Source: Chiridota heheva
Lineage: Eukaryota; Echinodermata; Holothuroidea; Apodida; Chiridotidae
Length of the DNA: 64,000 nucleotides
Assembly (NCBI GenBank): GCA_020152595.1
Contig: JAIGNY010004604.1
Span: forward strand, 1 to 64,000
Reading direction: 5' to 3'
The position numbers and the translations under genes were made by a program. Shown in pieces: positions 25,055-37,900 of the stretch. Each line of letters opens with the position of its first letter. The stretch's first letter is position 1. The notes under the pieces are model-generated. The model did no database searches. It was not told where the DNA came from and saw nothing but the letters and a program-made list of their open reading frames with translations.

Positions 25055-25515
25055 ACACCTCTGGAGGCTGGTCCTCGGGAGGCTGGTCCTCTGGGGGCTG
25101 GTCCTCTGGAGGCTGGTCCTCTGGAGGCTGGTCCTATGGAGGCTGGTCCTTTGGAGGCTGGTCCTCTGGAGGCTGGTCCTCTGGGGGCTGTTCCTCTAGG
25201 GGCTGGTCCTCTGGGGGCTGGTCCTATGGAGGCTGGTCCTCTGGGGGCTGGTCCTCTAGGGGCTGGTCCTCTGGGGCTGGTCCTCTGGGGGCTGGTCTTC
25301 TGGAGGCTGGTCCTCCGGAGGCTGGTCCTCCGGAGGCTGGTCCTCCGGATGCTGGTCCTCCGGAGGCTGGTCCTCCAGGGGCTGGTCCTCCGGAGGCTGA
25401 TCCTCCGGTGGCTGGTCCTCCGGGGACTGGTCCTCCGGGGGCTGGTCCTCCGGGGGCTGGTCCTCCGGAGGCTGGTCCTCCGGAGGCTAAGACTCCGGAG
25501 GCTGGGACCCCGGAG
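25055..25515. repeat. 15-bp minisatellite, about 31 copies
   Basis: The plus-strand unit is close to GGCTGGTCCTCTGGA, with a gradual change from TCTGGGGG-type to TCCGGAGG-type variants along the array. The 15-bp unit leaves open frames on both strands: RRLVL repeats on plus, RRTSL and RGPAS pentapeptides on minus. There is no flanking protein homology to suggest translation. Confidence 0.9.
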
Positions 25516-26283
25516 GCTGAGACTCTCCATCCGTGCAGTTGCTATTACATGTAAAATGTATATTGGTGACCATAGCTGGCATACATGGCAAGAAGTGCTT
25601 TTTGTGCACAAAACGAAAAAGGCTTGTGAAAAAACGGGTACTGGGTCGAGAAATCAGGAATACTGGAATACTGGGTGGAATTTATGGGGGTAACTGGTAT
25701 GTTATTTTGAGGCATTGTGTTGGAAGTAATGAGGGCACCGTAAAAAAAAATGAGGGCAGCTATGGTGGAAGCTGGTCAGGGTGGAAGTAATGGACGATGG
25801 AGGAAACTAGGGCAATTGTGAAGCCGGTTTGCAATTCCTGAAGCCGCGGCCATAATTCCTGTGGGAAGGGGACTTATTGTCCTCCAAGTAACCCCCGCCC
25901 CTCTCCCCCGGCGGCGTAGTCTGGAAAACATGTAGGTTACTTTGAAGATCTTTGGAGGGAGCTTGAGCAATTTAAGAATTTTGGCTATTTTTTCTTTAAT
26001 TTATAAAGAATTACATTAAAATTACAGTAAATGTCAGCACCACTGGTGTTAAAAAAGCAAGTTTTCAAATTTTCTGGAGTAAATCTTTGGCGTGGAGAAT
26101 ACAAAGTTCCCAGTATCCCTGACCCAGTGGCGTATCGAGCATTAAAAAAGTGAGGGGGTCCGAGAAGGTCCTAGACCCCCATCCATAACAAGTGCTCAAA
26201 TTTAGCTCACTTCTGATGGCAATTTTGTTTTTGTTTTTAAAGCAAAAATATGTATAGAAAGCAAAGTTTTTCCCAATTTTCAT

Positions 26284-26935
<652 letters not shown>

Positions 26936-26964
26936 AAATTTCCTCGAAAAAGTGAGGGGGTCCG

Positions 26965-27062
26965 GATCCCCCATTCCCCTCATGGCTACGCCACTGCCCA
27001 ACCCCCTCCTCCTCTCTCCCCATGGCTACGCCACTGCCCAACCCCCTCCTCCTCTCCCCTTT
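26965..27062. repeat. 39-bp duplication in a C-rich segment
   Basis: CATGGCTACGCCACTGCCCA followed by ACCCCCTCCTCCTCTC occurs twice in tandem. CAGTGGCGTAGCC-type words (here in reverse) recur elsewhere in the window and are typical of transposon edges. Confidence 0.65.
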
Positions 27063-27869
27063 CCGCCCCCCCTGTACCGTTGTTGTGGAGATTTAGGAAA
27101 ATCAAGGCTTCATTATAAATTATGTTTTTAAATGGCAAAACTTTCGTGTTGCACGTGAGTTACAAGTGCAGTGACTCATACTAGAGTCATACTCGCACAA
27201 CTACAAAGTTTCATTGCTGCCTGTGAATGATGCGACTATTTCTGGTAAATACGAAGACTTTAGAATAGCAAAGAGGCAAGTGAATATTCGCATTTTAGAC
27301 GTCATATTTGTAATTTTTTTGTGAGTATTGGTAAAATGTGGATATAATCTAGGACTAATTAACATTGAAATGTAATACTAAGTGTGCTGAACGCGCAGAT
27401 CAGTTCCGCGAATAGCTAATTAAGTCACGACTAGCCTACCTGCTATAGCTTTTGCTTTTGGTACAGGGTCCTTACATCTAAACCATTCAAACTAAAAATT
27501 GTTATGTATAGGGTATTGCTTTCACAGTTTCATAAGATTAAAGACTCAGAGGCATATACAGCTACCCTTGGTAAACTGTATAGTTGAGAATCGTAATTTT
27601 TTTACTGATTGCAACTTCCTATTCCTAATCAGATATTTGGGAATTGCAACAGGCTCCTAAGCCTATTCATTGGTTAAAGCAGAATGTTCAAAAGAAGCGT
27701 AATGAGAACCATCTAGCTAATGAAAGTTGAAGCTTTTAGCTTGAGTAAATGTATTAATTATCATATTTTAAGCAAAACACACTGTACCTCGAACCATACT
27801 TGTCCATTTTGCTGCCACATATTATAATTTTTTGACCTAAATTTTGTTGTGATGATCATAAGTTCCCAA

Positions 27870-28008
27870 TTGAAAGAAGTAGTTTATATGATCGTACAAT
27901 TCTTGCTGAACGAAAGTGTCTCCTTTGCAATTTACATGTAATTGGTGACGAGTACCATTTTCTTTTACAATGTCCTTACATCAAGAGAGAAAGGGCCAAG
28001 TATGGTGA
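27870..28008 (+). pseudogene. LINE C-terminal zinc-motif fragment
   Basis: The open stretch DRTILAERKCLLCNLHVIGD then EYHFLLQCPYIKRERAKYGE contains the CX2C...HX4C cluster found near the C terminus of many non-LTR retrotransposon polymerases. It is a short relic that stops where the following minisatellite begins. A stretch at 32295-32445 (EKDRARSNFEKLYALD) may be the neighbouring part of the same family. Confidence 0.6.
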
Positions 28009-28017
28009 GTGATCCAA

Positions 28018-28566
28018 ATTTCAACCACCCCTGACTTTCAACCACCCCGACTTTCAACCACCCCCGACTTTCAACCACCCCCGACTTTCAACCACCCCCG
28101 ACTTTCAACCACCCCGACTTTCAACCACCTCCGACTTTCAACCAGCCCCGACTTTCAACCACCTTTGACTTTCAACCACCTCTGACTTTCAACCACCCCG
28201 ACTTTTAACCACCTCCGCCTTTCAACCACCCCTGACTTTCAACCACCTCCGACTTTCAACCACCTCCGACTTTCAACCACCTCCGACTTTTAACCACCCC
28301 GACTTTCAACCACCCCGACTTTCAACCACCCCCGACTTTCAACCACCCCGACTTTCAACCACCCCCGACTTTCAACCACCCCTGACTTTCAACCACCTCC
28401 GACTTTCAACCACCTTTGACTTTCAACCACCTCTGACTTTCAACCACCCCGACTTTCAACCACCTCGACTTTCAACCACCTCCGCCTTTCAACCACCCCT
28501 GACTTTCAACCACCTCCTGACTTTCAACCACCCCCGACTTTCAACCACCCCCGACTTTCAACCACC
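28018..28566. repeat. 16-17-bp minisatellite, about 33 copies
   Basis: The unit is GACTTTCAACCACCCC with an optional extra C or T and frequent CC/TC/TT variants. Unit length varies between 16 and 17, so no frame is kept. A local block (TTTGACTTTCAACCACCTCT region) recurs at about 28163 and 28410, suggesting a higher-order duplication. Confidence 0.92.
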
Positions 28567-30048
28567 CCTAAATATGTTACCCACCTTAGCAAAGTCAGAC
28601 AAACTTTTTACAATTACAAATTGTTAATTACCCTCTATTTTCATTAATTCGATGTAGTATTTTCATTAAATCGATGTAGTGTTTACACGGTACCTAAAAT
28701 ATTCGCGTACCCGACCGATTGTTTTGTTACCAGATTTCGAAAATACAATCCGGGTATGGATTTTCATAATATTACCAATTGCAGACTGTTTCTGTTTCAG
28801 AATTGTATGTTAAAAAAAAAAAATCTTAACTTACAAGAATTAGAAAGTGTATTAGTGTATGTTTCCTTTCTACTCCAATGCAATACAATAAAACGATCAC
28901 AAAATAGTGTCACAGATCGCAGAAAAGATGTTAAATGAGCGATGAGGCTACGTATGTACGCTAGTAGTACTACATGTACAAGTAGCGCAAAACTTACTCT
29001 CTAAACTTCACTGTAAAAAAAATATATCCAAACCAGTGCGCAAGAAGCAGTGTGTGTGTAGTATGCTGTAGACAAAATATATTGCGGTTGTACATTACCA
29101 AACTGTTTTGAAAGCATGTCTGCTATTTGCTGAAAAGAATCGGTTCGATTTTTTGACCCAGTGCAAACACTAATTCGATGCTTCATAAACTGATTGTGCA
29201 TTTAAGAGTACAAATTTATTGAAGTTAAGAATAATTCTTACCGACAATCGGACATTGTACGTGTTACTAGTACACCTGCTGGGTATTTAGACATGTTTAC
29301 ACACAGTGATTGAAATTTTGGTCAGTCGCGGAACGTTTGAGTTGACCAAAGCAATGATACATTTTTACCGAAAATTAAACAAAGTGACAGCATATATCCC
29401 GATTCGATCATCCTACATTGTTTCAAAGGATTGGAGTTTAAGTTGGAACTTTGATTTTAGTCAATAATTTGTTTTAATTTTGTAAAAAAATTGCAAAGTT
29501 TGTGCCTTTAGGCCTAAATGGTGTAACAAGATAATATGTATTTTTATAATTAAATAAGAAGGTGACTTTCAAAGTTAGAAAGTCACCAGAGTTTCTTTGA
29601 GCAGCTCCGTCTGTGTTAATCATTTTGACATTTTTTTTTGCATTTCATTTACTTGCGACCTCATCGGTTCGTTATATTACCTGTTTTTAGTTCTGTTCCA
29701 GTGTTACTTGCATGACCTCTAAGACAGACGTAAATTGCATAGTTGACAGAACTATTGTGACTAAGGACAAATCTAATTCTAGAAGACCTTCGTTACAAGT
29801 GGTTGAAATTTGGGCCATGCTACATTGACTAGAGGTACCTGAATGTTAATACCCTCAAATTTAAAGAATAACTTTTATAATCAGACAAAAGTATATTGTT
29901 AAACCAGCAGTCTTCTGTAAAATGCTCATTAAAACAGTTCAATAAAGTAATCCAGTCTTTCAAGGCATATTTGAACAATACATTACTTATGTACTTGTGC
30001 TATGTACTGTAGGAACACATAAGCTGTAAATATGTAAATACATGTATG
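28567..30048. other. Intergenic sequence, no gene recognised
   Basis: AT-rich sequence. I saw no coding similarity, RNA gene or clear element boundary. Confidence 0.5.
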
Positions 30049-30412
<364 letters not shown>

Positions 30413-30586
30413 TGTTATATACCGTGTGTTGGTTGACATGTAATAATAACATATTAAACAAAAATGATGCTCCAAAAACCAACATTGTAAATAAAGATAG
30501 GAAGTACCAAATATTTGGGAACCTTTCCCTCCCTTAGTGTTATTAAAAAATAAACAGGAGTGCATAGAGAAAAGCATGAAGAAGGA

Positions 30587-30770
30587 TTAAAAAAGGGAAT
30601 AATTGCTCAGGAAAGATAATTCTCTATTCAGACCATGCCTAAAACTATTGATGTGTGCTATGAACTTAAGCTCTTGGATTATGTGTAGTTCAGGGTCAGG
30701 GAAATTGCCTTGTAAACTACAGAACTTGAGATTGGGTAAATTGTGATGGGGGAATCCTAGCATTACAGAT
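30587..30770 (-). pseudogene. Penelope-like element, C-terminal GIY-YIG fragment, inverted piece
   Basis: On the minus strand LPNLKFCSLQGNFPDPELHI is followed by QELKFIAHINSFRHGLNREL. This resembles the last block of GIY-YIG endonuclease domains of Penelope-like retroelements (a FC-L-GNF motif, then a basic stretch ending in GLNR-L). It is oriented opposite to the piece starting at about 30770. Confidence 0.55.
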
Positions 30771-31890
30771 GTTTTTGATAAACTGAAAAAATTCTGGCTT
30801 CTTTTATCCAAGGTTGACCCTGCATATGAAACTTTTTGCAACAATCCTGTCCTTGCCCTCAAACAGCCCCCCAACCTTAAGGTTTTAAAATTAGGCAGCA
30901 CTTTTGTATTCACTAATGTAGTCAGGGAGAGTAGTGAAAGGAGGGGGAATCAAACTATGGAAAGCCCAGATGTCTTGTTTGTAAACTTTTGTTTTATGGA
31001 GGGGCCTTTAAGATTCCCAGCACTAATGTAACTCTTCACCCTGGTAACTTTACTAATGACTCTTCCAATGTGGTTTATTTTCTATTTTGTTCTAAATGTC
31101 TGCTTTTCCTATTCAACACTCAGACCTCTGTCTCTCCATCTCCAACTACATCAACAAAACCTGGAAAAACTCCTGGAATTACGAAAGCAGTAATAAACTT
31201 CACACCATCAAACCCAAAGTCGGGACCAACACCCCTCAGCATAGTCGCAACTGCAGGGAAGACATTGTTGTAACCCACATTCGCCTCTGCCACTCCTCTC
31301 TTACTCACTCCCATCTCTAATCTGTCTCTCCCGCCCTTTTCTGCCCCACTTGCAACATTCATCTCTCCATCAAGCATATTTTCTTAACCTGTCTCCTCTA
31401 CCAGATCTCTTCTCTCTCCTCAATCTCAGACCTATTCGAAAACAATCCTTCCTCAAATATTATCAACTACTTCTGCAATAACAACCTCTTTTACCACATA
31501 AAATCACCACCCCTCCCCTCTTCTACACCTAACCTTACACCCCCCTTTCTTTTCACCTGACTTTTTCTCCCACATTCAGCTTTTCCCCTTTGTCTCCCTT
31601 ACAAACCTTACATCTCCTCACTATCCTTACTCTTCCACCATTATTTATTAACACCCTCTAGGCACATTTTACTCTGACTGTCGCGGTGCCGTTAAACATC
31701 AACAAACCAAACCAAACCTAAATGTCCTATTGGTAATTACACACAAAACACAGACCCCCTTCCTTCTCTGCTTCAATAATCACAAACATAGAATACGGCA
31801 TAATCTAAAACGTTTCTGGTCTCAGATCATTTTAATTCCTTTATTCATACATGTACATTCACTTATCAAAAAGGTTTCTTTCATTCATAT
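30770..31890 (+). pseudogene. Penelope-like element, linker and GIY-YIG start, split by a LINE
   Basis: Plus-strand segments are NNPVLALKQPPNLKVLKLGS, YGKPRCLVCKLLFYGGAFKI (with a CX2C pair), and NFTNDSSNVVYFLFCSKC. They match the linker and GIY-YIG entry of Penelope-like elements. The LINE at 31101-31717 interrupts it with duplication CTAAATGTC; past the LINE the sequence continues CPIGNYTQN and FNNHKHRIRHNLKRFW. Frameshifts show it is dead. The RT part is missing. Confidence 0.68.
31101..31717 (+). mobile_element. 5'-truncated LINE (subfamily 2) inserted in the Penelope-like element
   Basis: A perfect 9-bp duplication CTAAATGTC flanks it (31092-31100 and 31718-31726). Coding remnants include SISNYINKTWKNSWNYESSN and THIRLCHSSLTHSHL, then a pyrimidine-rich 3' UTR and the tail GTGCCGTTAAACATCAACAA with (CCAAA)n. 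Confidence 0.87.
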
Positions 31891-32294
31891 TTTTCACTTA
31901 TGTTCAGTTTTTGTCATTTTGTGTTGTATAAAAAATACTGTTTTATTTGTTATCGCTACCTTGTATCATTTTGTTCCCTAAGTTTAGTAAACTATCACAG
32001 GGGTTTTTGAATATTGCCAAGAAAATTTAACTCATGATTCGCAAGAATCAGAAAATTCAGGATTATATTATTTATAAAGAATACGGACAAAATTAATCTA
32101 TACAGTATATAACCCTTTTTCTATTCGCTTTACTGTCCAAATTTTGGACTGATTGTTTATGATCTTGGACCAACATTTTTTTGATCACTGGAGGGTGTCT
32201 CCAGAGGCGGCAGAAGTGGGGTGCCCCTCACCTCTTTTCTCAAAAGTTTGAAAAGTAGCCCTTTTCAAAGATGACTAAACCTCTTTTCAGAGAA

Positions 32295-32450
32295 GGATCG
32301 TGCTCGTTCAAACTTTGAAAAACTTTATGCTTTAGATTATATTTCTGATCTTTTTATTAAAGAAAGTAACACAAATATCGCACTAAAAGAGAGAAAAATT
32401 ATGAAATTTTACGGGCATTACATGCATATAATCTACTTCTAATTTTCCCT
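32295..32450 (+). other. Possible LINE C-terminal relic
   Basis: The open stretch EKDRARSNFEKLYALDYISD then LFIKESNTNIALKERKIMKF ends in a stop at 32442. It resembles the tail after the zinc motif of the LINE relic at 27870-28008. There is no independent support. Confidence 0.35.
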
Positions 32451-32937
32451 AAAGACAATTTTGGAGCCAATCAGCCCTATGTGAACTTTTTCCTACTGAA
32501 AAAACAATCAAATATATTCCTTTATTTTTCCCACTTACATTTTGTGAAAATTCTTTTAAAAGAATCTTTGAAATGGGGTACAGGGTAAAACTTACAATAT
32601 TGACCCAGGCCCTTGTCATAGAATGACGTGCCCTCCCCACCTTTTTGACAAAGTTCAGAAGGTACTGCTTTACAGATATAAAACCTGTCTGTTCTAATAT
32701 TAAAGATCAGTCCCTTTATTATAATGATTATTTTTACTGGTATATTGAATAAAGTATGACAAACATTTGCTATGTGAAATTCAAATTACTATGCTTTGGG
32801 AATATTGCTAGGGAAAAAAGTGTGTGTGTGTGTGTAGGGGTGGGGGATTGTATTACTATCCCCCTTCTCCAAAAAGTAAGAGGGGATATATACCCCCAAG
32901 GGCCCCCATCCCTTCCCCAGGATCTACACTTATTTCA

Positions 32938-33115
32938 AGATGGGTTGGCATCTAGGACAGGGTGGGTTGGCATGTGGGACAGGGTGGGTTGGCATGTGGG
33001 ACAGGGTGGGTTGGCATGTGGGACAGGGTGGGTTGGCATGTGGGACAGGGTGGGTTGGCATGTGGGACAGAGTGGATTAGCAAGTGGGACAAGGAAGGTG
33101 GAATGGCATGTGGGA
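32938..33115. repeat. 22-bp minisatellite, about 7 copies
   Basis: The unit GGGTTGGCATGTGGGACAGG plus GT is repeated with few changes and then decays (GTGGATTAGCAAGTGGGACA). It is G-rich on the plus strand. Confidence 0.88.
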
Positions 33116-34299
33116 TATGTGGTGGATTGTCATCTGGGTTTCAGATGAATTATATAATGAAAAATAACTCCAGGGTGGGTTGGGAGGGTGGTAGTTTGGT
33201 AAGTAAATGAATTGACTGAATAAATAATTACATCATGCCACAAGGATGCTTTGTAGTATGTGAATTTTTTTGATTGACATAGGTAAGTCATGGGTCTCTC
33301 CTTTCATTGTTATTCAATGGATTGTAAAAAGAGCATACTGTCCTTCCGACAGTTGTAGTTTACAAATTGTGCTCCCTAGCATTAAACTGCTTGGATTTGA
33401 TTCTTTTGGTCATTGTATAGGGATCCCAAACCCTACACAATACTTAATGCAAACAAAGTCTGACATAATCCTTATTTCATATAATAGAATTGAAAATAAG
33501 AAATCTTCTGACCAAGTTTCATAACTCCCGAAGCAATCTAACCCATTTTTAGTAATTATTAAAAACTTTAATACTACTACTTAATAGTACCATGGGAGGT
33601 GCTATTTTGATTTTAAAACATGCAGATTATGATGTCATCAGCCCAGGAAGATGTTGGAATGCTATGTATTTATAATCTACCTCAAGTTTTCTAGCTTATG
33701 AAAAACTGTTTTTCTTTTGCAAGTGTCAAGGGAATTTTGTGTACACATGAAATTATCAAAACATGCTATTAAAACTTTGTGTCACGTCATTTTGGAATAA
33801 AAACTTTAATCGCATTTATAAAGAAGTACATTATAATCCTTATGTCCCTATTGGGGAAATTATGTCATCATGCACGATGTTTCAATACATAATTGAACAA
33901 AATGACAGCCCCCTCAATTTCTTTTTTTTGCTTTCCTATTTCTGTAAACAATTCAGTCATCGGTGTGATAAGAATCTTGCCAGCCCGAATTTGTTTTTAA
34001 GTTGGATGTGAGGTTAAAGCTAGAATCAATGCAATAACAATGGAAAAGTTGTAACTTTAAACAACAGAAGATCTGCCATGTATTATATTAAGATCAACTT
34101 TCAAATAAACAAATAACAAAATGAAGTACTTATAATTTTCACAACATCTTTTCTTTCCGAACATCTTTCACTTAGTGCTTCTATATCCACAAATTATCTT
34201 TAAAATTGCATTGTCTTCAAAATGTTATATACCTGGTATCTCGCTTGACTTTCTGACATTTTGTTTTTGAAAGTCCAAAGAGTGTTCCTTAAAGTAGCA
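33116..34299. other. Intergenic sequence, no gene recognised
   Basis: AT-rich. The 33458-33560 segment is a second copy of the short dispersed repeat at 1957-2060. Nothing coding was recognised. Confidence 0.5.
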
Positions 34300-34466
34300 T
34301 AGCATAGCAAGCATCCAGTGCTGGACAATATATCAAGACAGCCATGGCCTTTGATAACCAGTTGTGAACTCACTGGTTGCAGACCCACCAGGATACAAAC
34401 CTGGGACACAAACCTGGGGCGTGCGGGTGAGAGGACAAAGCACTCACCACTACACCACGGAGGCAT
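34300..34466 (-). repeat. tRNA-derived SINE
   Basis: On the minus strand the head reads TGCCTCCGTGGTGTAGTGGT followed by GAGTGCTTTGTCCTCTCACC and a B-box-like GGTTTGTATCCTGG. This is close to a tRNA-Glu type head but has an insertion and no closed acceptor stem. The body (GGTTGCAGACCCACCAGG on plus) recurs at 45200-45270, so it is a SINE family rather than a tRNA gene. Confidence 0.7.
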
Positions 34467-34670
34467 TTCATTGTAATCATAACTTTTTTCAGTAAGGTCA
34501 CATTTGATAGCTTCCTAGTTAACCTTTTGGTGTAAAAAAACTTTTCTTGGCTTGGCTTTGTTAACTACAGGTTTCCTATTGATAGTAATTAGAGGAATAC
34601 TGTTGAGACCGCTCATGCCAGGTAGGATAACAGTTTTCTCTATTAAGATAAAGTGCATTCACTTTAGGAA

Positions 34671-34763
34671 TGCATATGATATTATGGTTAAAAGATGTCG
34701 TTGTAGACTGCCATATTGCATATGATATTATGGTTCAAAGATGTCGTTGTAGACTACCATATT
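34671..34763. repeat. Tandem duplication of about 57 bp upstream of DGCR6
   Basis: GCATATGATATTATGGTTAA and AAGATGTCGTTGTAGACTGC are repeated almost unchanged in the next copy. It lies about 100 bp before the first recognised DGCR6 exon acceptor. Confidence 0.8.
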
Positions 34764-34881
34764 TAAGTCAAATTGGTTACTGTCATAACCTTGTGTGAAG
34801 GATGAATATGCTAACATCTCTTTCTGTTATATATTTTTCAGCGTATAATAAGCATCGTGGTTATTACCTGACTACATTGTT

Positions 34882-34994
34882 ATGGCTGTTTATAACCCCA
34901 TACCAGGTGGCAACATAGGATCAAAAGAAGATCGTCAACAGAGAAATTATGTCATGCTCTCAGAGCTGCAAAAGATGGCCCGGGAAGTACCTCA
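34882..34994 (+). CDS. DGCR6: DGCR6 coding exon 1 (residues 1-38)
   Basis: Starts [20 protein letters not shown] and continues [17 protein letters not shown]. The segment from RQQRNY onward aligns with human DGCR6 RQQERHYQLLSALQ. The exon ends two bases into codon 38 (His). The untranslated part of this exon probably begins at 34842 after an AG acceptor. Confidence 0.88.
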
Positions 34995-37900
34995 GTCAGT
35001 GTTTTCTTCTTCTGTTATATTTTAAATTGGATTGGCCAGTCATAGCAGTCTAATAGTTTGAACCAAGTATCTAATGATCATTAACAACCAGTACAGATAT
35101 AGTTGAGATGGTTCAACTTCTTGTAATTTTTTGAAGGTTTCAGGCTTTCAGCTAAATTATTAAGTCTCACATGCAGTGTTAGAGGTTGAAGGTGACTTCA
35201 AATTTCTGAATGTAAGTTTGTTAAGCATTTGATCACTGTGTGGAATAGTTTTCCCCTTTGAGTCACTGGAGTGGTTAGTTTGGATTCTGTTCACAGCTTC
35301 AAAGTTAACTCGTTTTTTTCTTTTTCTGGTCTGATTTGATTCTTCCTTTTTCTTTTGGCTTTCTAGGGAATGACTAACCCCTCGTTGCCCAGTACCTTTT
35401 TATGTTTGTATGGTGGCTTCTTTACATAGTCAGTGACTTTTTGTAAACCAAATTACTATTTATCATCACTCAATATTTTAGATAGTTGTATCTCACATGA
35501 TGGCACGTGAATAAATATACAACTAGAACCAATATTCGATAAATATGGAAATTACACAGACATTATTTTGTTTCGTGCAGACACATAACTAAACATGAAC
35601 TGAACATAAGGTGAGATATTTTCCAAGATTGACACATTTTAATCTATGGGAGATTCCTCTAGGGAACATTAGTGTTACACACAATCTCATACCAGGTATG
35701 ACACTGACAAGCAATTTGTTTTCTTTCAGTAATCTTCAGCAGCGGTTGCCCTACAGTCTCCTCTCTGCCTTGGCTAATTCTCTCCTGGATGGCACTGTCT
35801 TTGAGATTGTTTTGCATCTTCAAGAAATCCAGCAGATGACAGAGCGAAAACTCATGGAGCAACGGGCCAATTTGCACAAATCTCACAAAGGTAGTAGAAA
35901 GGTATTTGTTTCATAGCAATTACAGTTAATCAGTTCATACATCCTCTTATTCTGTTTGGTTCAGAGTCTATGGATATGCAGAGGCAAGATTGGGTAAATT
36001 GCTGTAAAATCTGTTAACATCCAAGTAGCATAATATCGATGATGACAACAGCGTTTCACAAATCGCCCAAAAATTCACTTGCCCGCCGGGCAGACACATA
36101 CGCAGAAATGCTTGCCCGGAAGCAAAATCCACTTGCCTGACAATAATCATGATAATATTGGATGAGGCGATGCACGTTATGGTAAAATATTTCTTATAGC
36201 AATTAGCTACAAGTCTGGTGCAAAAATAACGGTTTTAAATTCTCCGAAGACAAGACAGTCTGCATGCACTTCTGTCATTTCAACAACCTCCACCCCAACC
36301 CAAACCTCATGCTCAATGGCAATTGCATCCCTAAAGTTGAACACACGAAGTTCCTGGCTTTAACTCTAGACACCAAGCTCTCCTACAAGCAACACATCAC
36401 CAACCTGAAACAGAAATACAACAGCTCCCGCAACATTCTCCACCTCTTATCCAACATCACTTGAAGTGCGAATTGCCATGCTCTCCTCAAAATTTTCAGT
36501 CTTACCATTCGTGCCAAGCTTGACTACGGCAATACTGTCTACTGTGTTGCTCACGATTCATACCTCAACCACATCAACACCATCCAAAATGAAACTCTGA
36601 GGCTTTGTCTGGGTGCCTACAGGACCTCCCCAATCACCAGCCTTCATGTTAAAGCCAATGAACCCCCCTTTCTACTAAGGTGTAGAAAGCTTAGCCTCTC
36701 GTAAGCTTTTAGAGTCCTCACCAACACCCAGAACCCTGTTTACAACCTCATTAGGTACCACAATTTCTCCACCCTCTTTGATAGGACTAAAACCCTATCC
36801 CCTCCCTTTAGCTTACACATTAATTCAGACCTCCTCCATCTCGTCATCAACTCCGCCACTCTTGGCACCTTCTCCTGGCCCACTTTTCCTCCTTGGGCTA
36901 TCCCCTCCCTTCTATCCACCTGGGCCTCTCCATTCATCACAAAACCCAAACCCACCTTAACCTCTTCATCAATCTCCACAACCAAATCAAAGACCAACTC
37001 TCAAACTACACCTCCATCTATGCTAATGGCTCCAAGGAATGCGACAAGACTGCTGCTACTGCCGTCATCCAAGACATCACCCTCAGTAGCAGACTTGCGG
37101 ACTACTCATCCATCTTTTCAGCCGAGGCAAAGGCCATCCTCCTCGCCATCAACTTTATTGAGTACTCTCCGCTCAGCCACTTTGCCATCTTCTCCGACTC
37201 AAAGGCTGTTCTTACTTCTTTACTCAGTCTTAAATGAGATAACCTCACATCCCACCTCCTCCTCCGGAAACTTCTTTCACTCCCCTCTGCAGGAAAGATA
37301 TTCTTTTCTTCTGGATACCCAGCCATGTTGGCATCCCTGGCAATGACAGGGCTGATACAGCTGCTAAGCTTGCCCTTAACCCCTACCCCATTTCCCAAAA
37401 CCCTTTCTGACATCAAACCGCTTATTGCTTCCCTTGTTTGTGACCGCTGGCAAACCTCATGGGTCTCCCAAATTGATAACAAACTTCACATCATCCAGCC
37501 CACCATTCCGATCAAACCCACCATCAACAACTTCTCTGATGTTGACAACATTTATATTACCCATCTTAGAATAGGTCACACCCACCTCACTCACTCCCAC
37601 CTTCTTATTGGCACCCCCAACCCCTTTGAGACAATTGCCATTGCACCCTCACAGTCCATCACGTTTTCCTTGCTTGCCCCCTGTACAACCTTTCCAGAAC
37701 TTCCCTCGCTCCCCAAAGCTCAATTGCCGAGTTTTTCCAGAAAAACCCTTTGAATAAAATTATCTCCTTTCTTCATCATGCTTCCCTTTACAATCATATT
37801 TAGTCCTCCTCTTCCACCCCCTCCCCCTTCCCCCTCTCTCTACTTTTTTTTCTTTTCACCCATGCACCTCCTCTATCGATCCCAGCTTTCTGACTTTTAG

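Noticed and set aside
31120..31377. Minus-strand 85-codon frame
   Set aside because: Antisense shadow of the LINE insertion at 31101-31717.
34390..34466. tRNA-Glu gene on the minus strand
   Set aside because: A- and B-box resemblance is good, but the acceptor stem does not close and an insertion splits the T arm; the adjoining body recurs elsewhere, so it is a SINE.
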